The translations under genes were made by a program, and so were the position numbers. 64,000 nt of DNA, from the NCBI GenBank assembly GCA_943787225.1, contig CALSLP010000002.1:586648-650647 (forward strand), given 5' to 3'. Below the pieces are notes generated by a model. It saw only the letters and a program-made list of their open reading frames with translations, made no database searches and was not told where the DNA came from. Positions 55,988 to 64,000 of the stretch are shown one piece after another (positions within the stretch are counted from its first letter, which is position 1; each line of letters opens with the position of its first letter). Source of the stretch: an uncultured Alphaproteobacteria bacterium. Its GTDB lineage: Bacteria > Pseudomonadota > Alphaproteobacteria > MPNO01 > UBA2964.

Positions 55988-57127
55988 ATGAAGAGGACAC
56001 TCATAGCAAAGACCGGGCTGTTCGTCGGTGGTCTAGCGTTGCTCGCAGCGGCGAGCATACCGGCAACGGTTAGCGCGCAATCGATTCTCACCTATAAAGG
56101 CAAGGATCGTGAAGCCAAGCTGATCGCTGGCGCCAAGAAAGAAGGCGCGCTCACCATTTATTCGGCTCTAACCGTTAACCAGGCTCTGCGCCCATTAGCG
56201 GATGGTTTCCAGAAAAAATACCCATTCATCAAAGTCGATTTCTGGCGCGGCTCAAGCCGCAAGATCGCTCAGAAGGTTCTTGCCGAACGACGCGCGGACT
56301 CTTTGGTAGCCGACGTTCTCGAAGGCAGTGGCCTGTCGCAGATAATGATCAAGGCAAAGAGCGTCGTACCGTTCTCGACACCCTACGCAAACAATATTGC
56401 GAAGCAGTATCGTGATGAAAATAATCTATGGGTCGCCAGCCGGTTTAGCTATTTCGGCACTGCCTATAATCAGAAGGTCATTCCGGCCGGAACGCAGCCA
56501 AAGACTTACGCGGATCTGCTGAATCCTAAATGGAAGGGCAAGATCGCCTGGCGTATCGGATCAGAAACCGGCGCTCTGCTGTTCATTTCCAATGTGCGCA
56601 TGGCCATGGGTGAAAAAGCTGCAACGGCCTATTTTGCCAAGCTATCCGAGCAAGGCCTGATTAATTTCAAGGGCAGTGCCCGGACTCTGGTGAACCGGGT
56701 GGTCGAGGGTGAATACCCGCTGGCCATTCAAATCTTTGCGCATCATCCGGTTATCAGTGCCAAGAAGGGTGCCAAGATCGGCGTCCAGATGATGCAGCCT
56801 GTCCCCTCTGTAAACGGGACGATCATGGTGCCTAAGGGTGTCAAGAATGCTCACGCCGCGATGCTGTTCATTGATTACTATCTGTCAAAAGCCGGCCAGA
56901 ACGTACTTAAAAAAGCGCGCTATTTCCCCGTGGTTACCGGAATCAACCCGCGCAAAGAGCTGACGTCAATCACGCCGCGTCTGGCAAATCTGAAAGAGAA
57001 CTATGTCAAACCTGAGACTCTCTTCAAATTGCGGAAGACCTCACAAAATATCTTCAAAAAATACTTCAAGCACGGCAAAACTGTCGTCGTGAAACGTAAA
57101 AAGAAGAAGAAAAAGACCAAACAATAA
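55988..57127 (+). CDS. Fbp/AfuA-type ABC transporter substrate-binding protein
   Basis: Periplasmic binding protein of the family that binds ferric iron, thiamine, phosphonate or organic acids. I chose ATG 55988, with AGGAGG 9 bases upstream; the frame is open to 55841 but overlaps the previous gene. 379 residues, signal peptide ending VSAQ (about 30). Blocks are AKKEGALTIYSAL and NPKWKGKIAW. It ends with a strongly basic tail (VKRKKKKKKTKQ). No Tyr pair typical of iron ligation was confirmed, so an organic-acid ligand is possible. Confidence 0.88.
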   Translation: MKRTLIAKTGLFVGGLALLAAASIPATVSAQSILTYKGKDREAKLIAGAKKEGALTIYSALTVNQALRPLADGFQKKYPFIKVDFWRGSSRKIAQKVLAERRADSLVADVLEGSGLSQIMIKAKSVVPFSTPYANNIAKQYRDENNLWVASRFSYFGTAYNQKVIPAGTQPKTYADLLNPKWKGKIAWRIGSETGALLFISNVRMAMGEKAATAYFAKLSEQGLINFKGSARTLVNRVVEGEYPLAIQIFAHHPVISAKKGAKIGVQMMQPVPSVNGTIMVPKGVKNAHAAMLFIDYYLSKAGQNVLKKARYFPVVTGINPRKELTSITPRLANLKENYVKPETLFKLRKTSQNIFKKYFKHGKTVVVKRKKKKKKTKQ

Positions 57128-57141
57128 TCGGTTCAACGTAT

Positions 57142-57184
57142 CGACCGCGCGGGGCTATGAGTGCCTCGGGCGGTCGTCGTTTTT
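57142..57184 (+). terminator. Rho-independent terminator or attenuator within the ABC operon
   Basis: CGACCG (57142-57147) pairs with CGGTCG (57171-57176) and GGGGC (57151-57155) with GCCTC (57163-57167), with a T5 run at 57180-57184. It sits 14 bases before the GTG start of the permease, so it probably lowers permease and ATPase expression relative to the binding protein. Confidence 0.65.
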
Positions 57185-57198
57185 ATGGGTACTAATCC

Positions 57199-58938
57199 GT
57201 GACAACGCCCAATCGCTCAGTCAATAACGGCCTCGCTTTAGGGACCAGACTCAAGAATCTGTTTAGCATTTCGCCTATTGTGGTAGTGCTGGCCTCGATC
57301 CTGCTCGTCCTGATCATGCCGGCTGTCATCTTCCTGTTTCAGTCAAGTCTGCATGAGACGCAGTTCGATGGCTCATTTGGCGCTTTCACCTTTCAATATT
57401 ATGTCGACCTGCTGACCAGTGATCAATTTCTCACGAATTTGATCAACGCGACGATCTATGCCGTCGGCTCCGCCGCCGTCGCGATTAGTATCGGCGTGTT
57501 ACTAGCCTGGATTGTCGAACGCACCAACACACCAGGCGGTGGCTGGGTGCTGATTATTTCGATTATTTCGCTGGGTATTCCGAGCGTTCTTTATACAATT
57601 TCTTTTCTCATGCTGCTCGGCAAGGTCGGCCCTGCCAACGAGATCCTGATGTGGATTACCGGCGCAGACGCCCCGCTGCTCGACGTTTATTCGCTTTGGG
57701 GCATGATCATCATCGAGGGCATTGAATTTGCCCCGCTGTCATACTTACTGCTCTCGTCAGTCTTCCGGTCAAACGATGCCTCGTTTGAGGAAGCCTCGAT
57801 GATGTCAGGGGCCGGAATTTTACAGACTTTCCGCAACATCACACTGCGCCTCGCGCAGCCGGCTATCCTCGCCTTGCTGATCCTGATTTTTATCCGAGCT
57901 TTTGAATCCTTTGAAACGCCAGCATTGGTTGGACTGCCGGGCAATGTGTCCGTCATCACCACGGATATTTACGAAAGCATCGATGAGGTGCCCGCCAATT
58001 ACGGACAGGCGGGGGCGTTCTCTGTCGTCCTGCTGTTTATCGTCGGCGGGTTGCTGGTTTGGTACAATAGACTGTCGCGCAACGCCGAGAGATTTCAGAC
58101 CATTACCGGCAAGGGTTTCCGCCCGCGCGTCATGGATCTCGGCAAATGGCGCTGGCTGACCACGGCAATTCTGGCATTCCTCTTTATGATCATTATCGGC
58201 TTCCCGATCGGTATCGTGCTCTGGGTATCGATGGTGCCCTATTATGACGGCGTCAGTCTTGAGGCCTTAAAGCTCTTTACCTTCGACAATTACCGGACGG
58301 TCTTTAACTCCCGCTCCTTCCACGATTCTATCGGGAACACAGTGATCATGGGGGCTGCCGCTGCCAGCATCGTCGCACCGTTTACCGCCTTATGTGCGTG
58401 GCTGACCGTGCGCCGATACAAAGGTGCCTGGATACTCGACCAGCTGGCGACATCGCCGCTGATCTTCCCGGCGATCGTTATGGGCGTAGCCTTCCTGCAG
58501 GTCTTCCTCAATCTCCCCTTCGGGCTCTATGGCACGTTGCTCTCGATCATCCTTGCATCGATGGTGCGCTATCTGCCTTACGGTATGCGCTACTCCTATG
58601 CCGGCATTCTGCAAATCCATACCGAGCTGGAAGAGGCTTCGTCGATGTCCGGTGCCCGCCAGACGACCACTTTTTTACGTATCGTCATGCCGCTGGTTGC
58701 CCCGGCGATGGTGACCTGCTGGCTGTTTGTCTTCCTGGTTTCGGTAAAGGCGGTCTCTATTCCGATTTTGCTGGCCGGTCCCAAATCACAGGTTGTCGCT
58801 ATCACCCTGTTTGATATGTGGGAAAACGGCATTACCAATGAGTTGGCGGCGATGGGCGCGACCTGGACAGGGTTCATGACCATCATCAGCCTGATTTTTT
58901 ACATGCTTGCAAAGCGTTATGGACTTTCCGTCCGTTAG
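57199..58938 (+). CDS. Fbp-type ABC transporter permease (fused two-domain)
   Basis: A 579-residue inner-membrane permease with about twelve helices and two BPD_transp_1 domains. The coupling loops are FEEASMMSGAGILQTFRNIT in the first half and LEEASSMSGARQTTTFLRIV in the second. The start is GTG 57199; no ATG is better placed. Works with the binding protein upstream and the ATPase downstream (16 bases). Confidence 0.92.
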   Translation: MTTPNRSVNNGLALGTRLKNLFSISPIVVVLASILLVLIMPAVIFLFQSSLHETQFDGSFGAFTFQYYVDLLTSDQFLTNLINATIYAVGSAAVAISIGVLLAWIVERTNTPGGGWVLIISIISLGIPSVLYTISFLMLLGKVGPANEILMWITGADAPLLDVYSLWGMIIIEGIEFAPLSYLLLSSVFRSNDASFEEASMMSGAGILQTFRNITLRLAQPAILALLILIFIRAFESFETPALVGLPGNVSVITTDIYESIDEVPANYGQAGAFSVVLLFIVGGLLVWYNRLSRNAERFQTITGKGFRPRVMDLGKWRWLTTAILAFLFMIIIGFPIGIVLWVSMVPYYDGVSLEALKLFTFDNYRTVFNSRSFHDSIGNTVIMGAAAASIVAPFTALCAWLTVRRYKGAWILDQLATSPLIFPAIVMGVAFLQVFLNLPFGLYGTLLSIILASMVRYLPYGMRYSYAGILQIHTELEEASSMSGARQTTTFLRIVMPLVAPAMVTCWLFVFLVSVKAVSIPILLAGPKSQVVAITLFDMWENGITNELAAMGATWTGFMTIISLIFYMLAKRYGLSVR

Positions 58939-58954
58939 AAAGCCGAAGGAATAG

Positions 58955-60082
58955 ATGCTTAAGGTCGAGAATTTGTTCAAACAATATACCAGCGAGGATG
59001 GCACGCCAGGTGGCGGTGTCCTCGGTGCCAGTTTCGAGGTCGCCGATGGCGAGCTGTTCACCCTGCTTGGCCCCTCTGGCTGCGGCAAGACCACCACGCT
59101 GCGCTCAATTGCTGGTCTGGAACAACCTCAGGGTGGCCTGATCAGCCTGATGGATACCCTGCTCTACGATGCAGAGCGACGTGTGAATATTCCAATGTAT
59201 GAGCGCGATATCGGCATGGTGTTCCAATCCTACGCTATCTGGCCGCATATGAATGTTTATGAAAATGCTGCCTACCCACTCAAAGTCTCCAAGGGCAAAC
59301 GTCTATCCGCATCTGACATGCGGGAGAAAGTCCGCCATGTTTTGGAACTCGTAGGTTTGGAAGACTACATCGAACGACCCTCTACACAATTGTCGGGTGG
59401 TCAACAGCAGCGGCTCGCCCTCGCCCGTGCACTGACACGCGAACCGGGCCTTCTTTTACTCGACGAACCTCTCAGCAATCTCGATGCACAATTGCGAGAA
59501 CAGATGCGCTCCGAGCTTAAACGACTGCAGCGCGAGACTGGCGTTACAGCGATCTATGTTACCCATGACCAATCTGAAGCGCTGGCCATCTCGGACCGCA
59601 TTGCCGTGATGAGTGATGGCCTCATCATGCAAATCGGCAGTCCAAAAGACATCTACGAACGCCCGACATCCGAGTTTGTCGCCAACTTTATCGGCACCAC
59701 CAACCTGCTGCGCGGGAACCTGAATGCCGACATCAAAGCAGGCAATGAGGCGATGGTTGAGACACCGCTCGGCAAACTCCTCTGCACCTTCACAGCAGAT
59801 GTTTTGGCCACACCAACTGTCGGCGTCGTCATTCGACCGGAGAATATCATCATCGCAAAAATCGGCGACGACAAAGCTGCCACCCTGCCAGACAGCAATC
59901 GGTGCGATGGCACCCTGTTGACCGAGACTTATCTTGGTGAAATCGTTGAATATGAGGTCGGCGTTGGCGACGAGACCGTTCTGATACGCACAAAACCAAC
60001 CGAATCGCTGACACCACAGGATGCAGTAACGCTACACTTCCCGACATCCCAAACACTGGCGTTGATCGAAAAATCGAATTGA
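58955..60082 (+). CDS. Fbp/Pot-type ABC transporter ATP-binding protein
   Basis: A 375-residue ATPase with Walker A GPSGCGKTT at 39-47, Q-loop in VFQSYAIWPH, signature LSGGQQQR, Walker B LLLLDEPLSNLDA and the H-loop VTHDQ. A C-terminal TOBE-like domain (about 250-370) may sense the ligand or bind regulators. The third gene of the transporter operon. Confidence 0.93.
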   Translation: MLKVENLFKQYTSEDGTPGGGVLGASFEVADGELFTLLGPSGCGKTTTLRSIAGLEQPQGGLISLMDTLLYDAERRVNIPMYERDIGMVFQSYAIWPHMNVYENAAYPLKVSKGKRLSASDMREKVRHVLELVGLEDYIERPSTQLSGGQQQRLALARALTREPGLLLLDEPLSNLDAQLREQMRSELKRLQRETGVTAIYVTHDQSEALAISDRIAVMSDGLIMQIGSPKDIYERPTSEFVANFIGTTNLLRGNLNADIKAGNEAMVETPLGKLLCTFTADVLATPTVGVVIRPENIIIAKIGDDKAATLPDSNRCDGTLLTETYLGEIVEYEVGVGDETVLIRTKPTESLTPQDAVTLHFPTSQTLALIEKSN

Positions 60083-60113
60083 ATCCCTTTTCCCAACAGA
60101 GAGGTGCCTGACG

Positions 60114-60623
60114 ATGAGTACGAAGATGACTGAGAAAGCCTCAGACCAATTACTGGATATCGCTAAACCCTGGGATGGCGACGAGGCCATCAAACCAACA
60201 TTCTTTTCACTCCGCGCCCAGATGCTGGATGCAGGGAATACAGAAGAACCGCTCGCGGTTGGCGACCATCTCTGGGTTAAAATCAAGGTTTATGCCAAGG
60301 GTGGTGAGAACAAGCTACACGCCCACCCGCATCAGGATCACAGCTTTATCGTCCTGGGTGGCGAAGCCCAGTTTCATGGGCCCCGTGGCGAGGAACGCGT
60401 CCTGAAACGCAATGACGGCATTCTACTGCCGGCCGGTTCCTATTACTGGTTTGAAACCATCAGCGAAGAACCGCTGGTCGTTCTCCGGCTCGGTGCCTGC
60501 AGCCATGATGGGCACCCCGACACCCGCATCATGGATGACGGTGTCCCCAAAGTTCGCCGCGGTCGGGACGAGACATTCATTTCGGAAAATGTACAATACC
60601 GCGATGGCGCGTTTTACGAATAG
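60114..60623 (+). CDS. Cupin-domain protein
   Basis: A 169-residue single-cupin protein. The metal motif is in NKLHAHPHQDHSFIVLGGEA (His residues and a Glu) and the second motif is near LLPAGSYYWFE. Roles range from dioxygenase or isomerase to binding protein. Its position after a transporter and before a hydrolase suggests it acts on the imported compound. It is 31 bases after the ATPase gene, preceded by GAGAGGTG. Confidence 0.85.
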   Translation: MSTKMTEKASDQLLDIAKPWDGDEAIKPTFFSLRAQMLDAGNTEEPLAVGDHLWVKIKVYAKGGENKLHAHPHQDHSFIVLGGEAQFHGPRGEERVLKRNDGILLPAGSYYWFETISEEPLVVLRLGACSHDGHPDTRIMDDGVPKVRRGRDETFISENVQYRDGAFYE

Positions 60624-60653
60624 CGCCCCCCTTTGTAACCGTGAGGAAATACC

Positions 60654-61499
60654 ATGCCCTTTGCCACCGTGCGCGGCGTCCAGATCAATTACAAAATCGT
60701 CGGCGATGCTGGCCCCTGGGTTGCGATAAACCCCGGCGGACGACGCGAGTATAAAGAGGTCGAAGATCTGGCCACCCGCCTAGCCGCTAAAGGCTATCGC
60801 GTGATGCTGCATGATCGCCGCAATGTCGGCGCATCTGGTATCTCCTTGAGCGGGGAAGAAACCGAAGAAGCCGTCTGGGCCGATGACCTGCACGACCTTC
60901 TGACGCAACATGATGCCCTGCCCGCCTTTGTCGGCGGTTCTTCATCAGGGGCGCGTATGTCCATGCTGTTTGGCCTGCGCCATCCTTCAGCGACACGGGG
61001 TCTGCTGTTGATGCGGGTCACCGGCGGGGCTTTCGCCGCCGGACGCTTACCAGAAAACTATTACGATCAGTTCATTCGCGCCGCCGAGGCTGGTGGCATG
61101 GCCGCGGTGTGTGAAACAGAAGCCTATGGCGACCGGATCAAGGCCAATCCAGAACATCGTGAAACGCTGATGGCAATCGACGCCGCCGAGTTTATCGAGA
61201 CAATGCAAAAGCTCCGCGCATTATTCGTCGCCGGGGCAAATCTGAATGTCATGGGCATGACCGATGCCGAGCTGGATTCGATCACCGCGCCCACCACCGT
61301 TATCCCGGGCAATGACAACACCCACTCTTCTGAATCAGCCGGCAATGCTCACCGCCTGATTCCAGGCGCAGAATTACACAATTTGTCGCTGGAATTCCAG
61401 GATGTCGACGTCGTGTCTTTCGACGACTGGGAACCCTATTACAACGAGATCGCCGATACCTTCGACAGCTTTATGCAAAAGACCATCGCAGCGGAATAG
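60654..61499 (+). CDS. Alpha/beta hydrolase
   Basis: A 281-residue alpha/beta hydrolase of the ester/enol-lactone hydrolase type. The early oxyanion segment is INPGGRREYKEVEDLA, the nucleophile is in FVGGSSSGARMSM (about residue 103), and the acid is in IPGNDNTHSSESA. Last gene of the block, 30 bases after the cupin gene. Substrate unknown. Confidence 0.85.
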   Translation: MPFATVRGVQINYKIVGDAGPWVAINPGGRREYKEVEDLATRLAAKGYRVMLHDRRNVGASGISLSGEETEEAVWADDLHDLLTQHDALPAFVGGSSSGARMSMLFGLRHPSATRGLLLMRVTGGAFAAGRLPENYYDQFIRAAEAGGMAAVCETEAYGDRIKANPEHRETLMAIDAAEFIETMQKLRALFVAGANLNVMGMTDAELDSITAPTTVIPGNDNTHSSESAGNAHRLIPGAELHNLSLEFQDVDVVSFDDWEPYYNEIADTFDSFMQKTIAAE

Positions 61500-61613
61500 G
61501 CTATAAATTATACGTTAGGCTACGGAATTCAGCTTGTGTGTTCCCTTAAATATATTCCATTATTACGGGTAATTATTAAACTAAATTCTATGGGATGAGC
61601 CATAGGGGAGCAA

Positions 61614-61848
61614 ATGATGACGCGGACTGAATACTATTGTCCACATTGCAAGAATAAGGACCCGATTTCGTCGTCATCGGATAGCTGCCCCGCATGTCAA
61701 CGCGAGCTGCCTGCCCCCAACGTCCGAGCCGCCAGCAGTGAGGAGGAAGTCACCAAACTACAGGAACGGGTCAAACGCGCGGAAGAAGAAACGTTTGCTC
61801 GCGGGTGTCGGGCAATACTAGAAGATTTTGCAACAGCCGTCGCCGGTT
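61614..61848 (+). pseudogene. Zinc-ribbon protein, truncated by the IS element
   Basis: An N-terminal fragment of about 78 residues. It has a zinc ribbon (CPHCKNK with a second pair CPAC near residue 26), then a charged coiled-coil (SSEEEVTKLQERVKRAEEE) and part of a helix (RAILEDFATAVAG) before the IS left end at 61849. The start may be ATG 61614 or 61617, with AGGGGAG upstream. It may be the 5' part of the TPR gene beyond the IS, but the two reading frames do not join directly. Confidence 0.6.
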
Positions 61849-61873
61849 TGTCCTTCCCCCCTAAAACTGGGCC
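61849..61873 (+). repeat. IS left inverted repeat
   Basis: Begins TGTCCTTCCCCCTAAAACTG and matches the right repeat at 17 of 25 positions, including the terminal TGTC and a C5 block. Confidence 0.75.
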
Positions 61874-61902
61874 ATTATTTTGGCATGGAAAGGGGATTTG
61901 TG

Positions 61903-62190
61903 ATGGCTCGGAAACGACATTCGGACGAGGACATACTGAAGCTGCTGCGTGAGATTGAAGTGAAGTTGTCGAACGGCAGCGACGTAGCGTCGGCGTGTCG
62001 TGGCGTGGGTATCAGCGACGCCACGTATTACAACTGGCGCAAGCGGTTCGGCGGGATGGGTCGGTCGCAGTTGTCGGAGATGCGTTCTCTCGAGAAGGAG
62101 AATGCGCGGCTGAAGAAGATCGTTGCGGAGCTCGAGCTGGACAAGCTGATCCTCAAGGAAAGCCTGAGCCACCTAAAGCCCAGGGCCTGA
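61903..62190 (+). CDS. IS3-family transposase OrfA
   Basis: A 95-residue protein with a helix-turn-helix (VASACRGVGISDATYYNWRK) and a leucine-zipper-like tail (EKENARLKKIVAELELDKL), typical of IS3 OrfA. The start at ATG 61903 follows AAAGGGG; ATG 61885 is another possibility. It ends where OrfB coding starts. Confidence 0.88.
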   Translation: MARKRHSDEDILKLLREIEVKLSNGSDVASACRGVGISDATYYNWRKRFGGMGRSQLSEMRSLEKENARLKKIVAELELDKLILKESLSHLKPRA

Positions 62191-63032
62191 CGACCGAGCA
62201 GCTTCGTCAGGCCGTTATCCATACTCGCCAGAAGCTTGCTACGTCGGAGCGACGGACCTGCCGGGTTATTGGTCTGGCCCGCAGTTCCCTGCAATATCGA
62301 CCAGATCCCAAAGATGACAATGCTCTGCGGTTGGCACTGATCCGGCTGGCGAAGCAGTATGGGCGCTACGGTTATCGCAAGATTGCCGTCCTGCTGCGTA
62401 TCGAAGGGTGGAAGGTGAACCACAAGAAGGTTGAGCGGATCTGGCGCGAAGAAGGACTTCAGCTGCCGCAACGAGACAAGAAGCGCCGGCGGCTCTATCA
62501 CAAGGACAGCTCGATCATTCGGTTGCGGCCAACCCATCCCAATCACGTCTGGGCCATCGACTTCGTGCACGACAAGCTCGACAACGGTCGGAGCTACAAG
62601 ATGCTGACTGTCCTGGACGAGTACACCCGCCAGGTGCTGGCTGTGACGGTTCGCACCCGGATGAGGGCTGACGATGTGCTTGAGGCGCTATACCCACTCC
62701 TGCTGCGCCACGGCACCCCGGAATATATCCGCTCGGACAATGGTCCCGAGTTCATCGCACAGGCGATGCAGGACTGGCTGGCAAGGGTCGGCATCAAACC
62801 CATCCGGATCTATCCCGGATCACCCTGGGAGAACGGATACAACGAACGCTTCAACGGAACCCTGCGCCGCGAGGTTCTCAATGCCGAGTGGTTCACCACG
62901 ACTAAGCAGGCTCAGATCGTCATCAACCAGTGGCTCAGACAGTACAACCACATCCGTCCACATCAGGCACTGAACATGCGACCGCCAATACCAGAAACTC
63001 TAATCAGGAATGGCACAGAACTTGGGGGCTAG
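62187..63032 (+). CDS. IS3-family transposase OrfB (DDE integrase core)
   Basis: Reading is in the -1 frame relative to OrfA and is open from 61995. The true start is a frameshift product from OrfA or a start near the OrfA stop (CTG 62187 overlaps the TGA). The rve domain carries Asp in WAIDFVHD, Asp in IRSDNGPEF and Glu in NERFNGTLRREVL, the DDE triad. An N-terminal HTH_21-like part has YGYRKIAVLLR. Confidence 0.9.
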   Translation: MTTEQLRQAVIHTRQKLATSERRTCRVIGLARSSLQYRPDPKDDNALRLALIRLAKQYGRYGYRKIAVLLRIEGWKVNHKKVERIWREEGLQLPQRDKKRRRLYHKDSSIIRLRPTHPNHVWAIDFVHDKLDNGRSYKMLTVLDEYTRQVLAVTVRTRMRADDVLEALYPLLLRHGTPEYIRSDNGPEFIAQAMQDWLARVGIKPIRIYPGSPWENGYNERFNGTLRREVLNAEWFTTTKQAQIVINQWLRQYNHIRPHQALNMRPPIPETLIRNGTELGG

Positions 63033-63035
63033 ACA
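63011..63035 (-). repeat. IS right inverted repeat
   Basis: Read on the minus strand it begins TGTCTAGCCCCCAAGTTCTG. It overlaps the end of OrfB, as usual in IS3 elements. Confidence 0.75.
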
Positions 63036-64000
63036 CTTCAAGCTCGAAATTCCAAAAGCTCAAAGATACATTGATGAACTAATTAATTCCCAGATCGACA
63101 ACGACGATAGGGAATATGCGGCCAAATCTTTATGTAATTTAGCTAAATTCTCACAAGATGTTTTTCAATTTTCTTTTTCGCTCCAACTCACCTCTCGAGC
63201 AGTCGAAATATCTCCAGAAGACACGTGGAGTTGGTGTCAGCATGCAGAAGCGTTAATGCATGTTAGGAGATATGAAGAGGCGAATGACGCAATTGCTAAA
63301 GCCCGAACGGGAGGCGAAGAAGTTTTTGCCGCAAGCGCGGAAGCTAGAATTCTTCGGCACACTGGCCAGTTCGAGGAGGCGGTAGAAAAATACAAATCAA
63401 TATTGAAAGATTTTGCAGATTCCGAGGATGCATGGAATTCTTTTTATAGCCTAGCCGATCTTTATCGAACATTAGGGGAATTTGAAAAATCTCAAAATAC
63501 ATTTGATATCGGAAAACAAAAATTTCCGTACGTGCCTTTATTGCATTGTGGTGCCGGAACATTTTATCGCGAAACAGGGAAAATGGATCAAGCAATTCGA
63601 TCCTTCTCAGACTCTATGAAAGTCGCCAAGCCAACTGTTGAAGGTTTCGTCGGGCTTGGAGATACTTATCTAGAACTAGAGAATTTTAAACAGGCATTGG
63701 GAAATTATCATTCAGCAAAAAAGATTAGTGCCATCGATCCAATCCCATACAGCAGAATAGCGGAGTTAGAGCGAAAAACTGGCAACCACAATTCAGCACT
63801 TAAAATCTATAAAGATATGCAGCAACGTTTCGTCTTCGACTTTCACGGCTGGTACGGTGAAGCAGAAGTTCTCAGAGAAACTGGAAAATATGCAAGCTCA
63901 ATACAGACGCTCGATTTTGCAATTGAAAAGTTTTCAGGGGATCCACAGCCGTTTTTACGGTGTCGGCGCGCAAATATTTTTAAGTCCTGGGGAAAATATG
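63036..64000 (+). CDS. TPR-repeat protein, 5' end lost at the IS, 3' end beyond the window
   Basis: An open frame from just inside the IS right end to base 64000 (frame starting at 63037). It contains repeated helical pairs of the tetratricopeptide type, such as YEEANDAIAKA, FEEAVEKYKSIL, GKMDQAIRSFSDSMK and NFKQALGNYHSAKK, about eight repeats in view. The base composition is clearly richer in A and T than the rest of the window. It may be the remainder of the zinc-ribbon gene or a separate gene. No start codon is assigned. Role unknown. Confidence 0.75.

Larger units (their letters stand above)
61849..63035 (+). mobile_element. IS3-family insertion sequence, probably IS407/IS51-like
   Basis: About 1187 bp bounded by imperfect 25-bp inverted repeats that start TGTC and end in ACA on the right. 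It encodes OrfA (helix-turn-helix) and OrfB (DDE transposase) in the -1 relation usual for IS3. Both reading frames are intact, so the copy may be active. No target-site duplication of 3 to 5 bases is seen at the ends (GGTT before, CTTC after). Confidence 0.88.

Noticed and set aside
61995..62186. Independent long N-terminus for OrfB from 61995
   Set aside because: This part overlaps OrfA in another frame and does not resemble IS3 OrfB proteins.

Overview
The window looks like a chromosomal segment of an alphaproteobacterium, probably free-living and Rhodospirillales-like. I infer this from gene order (yidC-engB-argB; small SRP RNA next to dnaX-ybaB-recR; dapD-dapE beside truA-fmt-def; a membrane-anchored CycM-type cytochrome c; a single-domain PAS_5 protein; DUF2336) and from the compact layout with many ATGA-type overlaps. 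No rRNA, tRNA or CRISPR array was recognised.

Layout. (1) 1-3.5 kb: membrane insertion, ribosome-assembly GTPase, arginine synthesis, phosphoglycolate phosphatase. (2) 3.5-11.5 kb, minus strand: an EAL protein, a GGDEF diguanylate cyclase, a DUF2336 protein and an FtsX-type ABC exporter. The last three genes to be transcribed carry several frameshifts. (3) 11.5-28 kb: housekeeping genes for lysine/peptidoglycan precursors, formyl-methionine handling, DNA repair and replication, the SRP RNA, NADH pyrophosphatase, phenylalanine and Kdo synthesis, cytochrome c, PAS protein and HisN phosphatase. (4) 28-36 kb: a Yej-type oligopeptide ABC transporter with two tandem binding-protein genes. (5) 36-42 kb: aminopeptidase, D-2-hydroxyacid dehydrogenase, lipoprotein hydrolase, DMT exporter, FemAB-like acyltransferase, SleB hydrolase. 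(6) 42.4-61.5 kb: a large accessory catabolic and uptake region with four transcription blocks (flavin monooxygenase, class II aldolase, two VOC proteins, Bug-type binding protein, UbiD decarboxylase, DUF3095 protein, alpha/beta hydrolases, MFS transporter, LigI-like amidohydrolase, MR/MLE-family enzyme, CoA-ligase-like protein, Fbp-type ABC transporter, cupin). (7) 61.5-64 kb: an IS3-family insertion between a truncated zinc-ribbon gene and an AT-rich TPR gene that runs off the window.

How it may fit together. Region 6 has the parts list of a pathway for carboxylated aromatic or lactone-type substrates: uptake (Bug and Fbp binding proteins, MFS), decarboxylation (UbiD, class II aldolase), hydroxylation (FAD enzyme), ring cleavage or rearrangement (VOC proteins), lactone or C-C hydrolysis (LigI-like, alpha/beta hydrolases) and CoA chemistry. 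The substrate cannot be read from sequence.

Sequence integrity matters here. I count ten apparent single-base frameshifts, nine of which read as +1 insertions, and all fall in accessory genes. In addition, a conserved start is ATA or ATT in two genes, and an in-frame UGA sits exactly before the metal-binding HxH of the amidohydrolase. These could be sequence errors, gene decay, or (for the UGA) selenocysteine.
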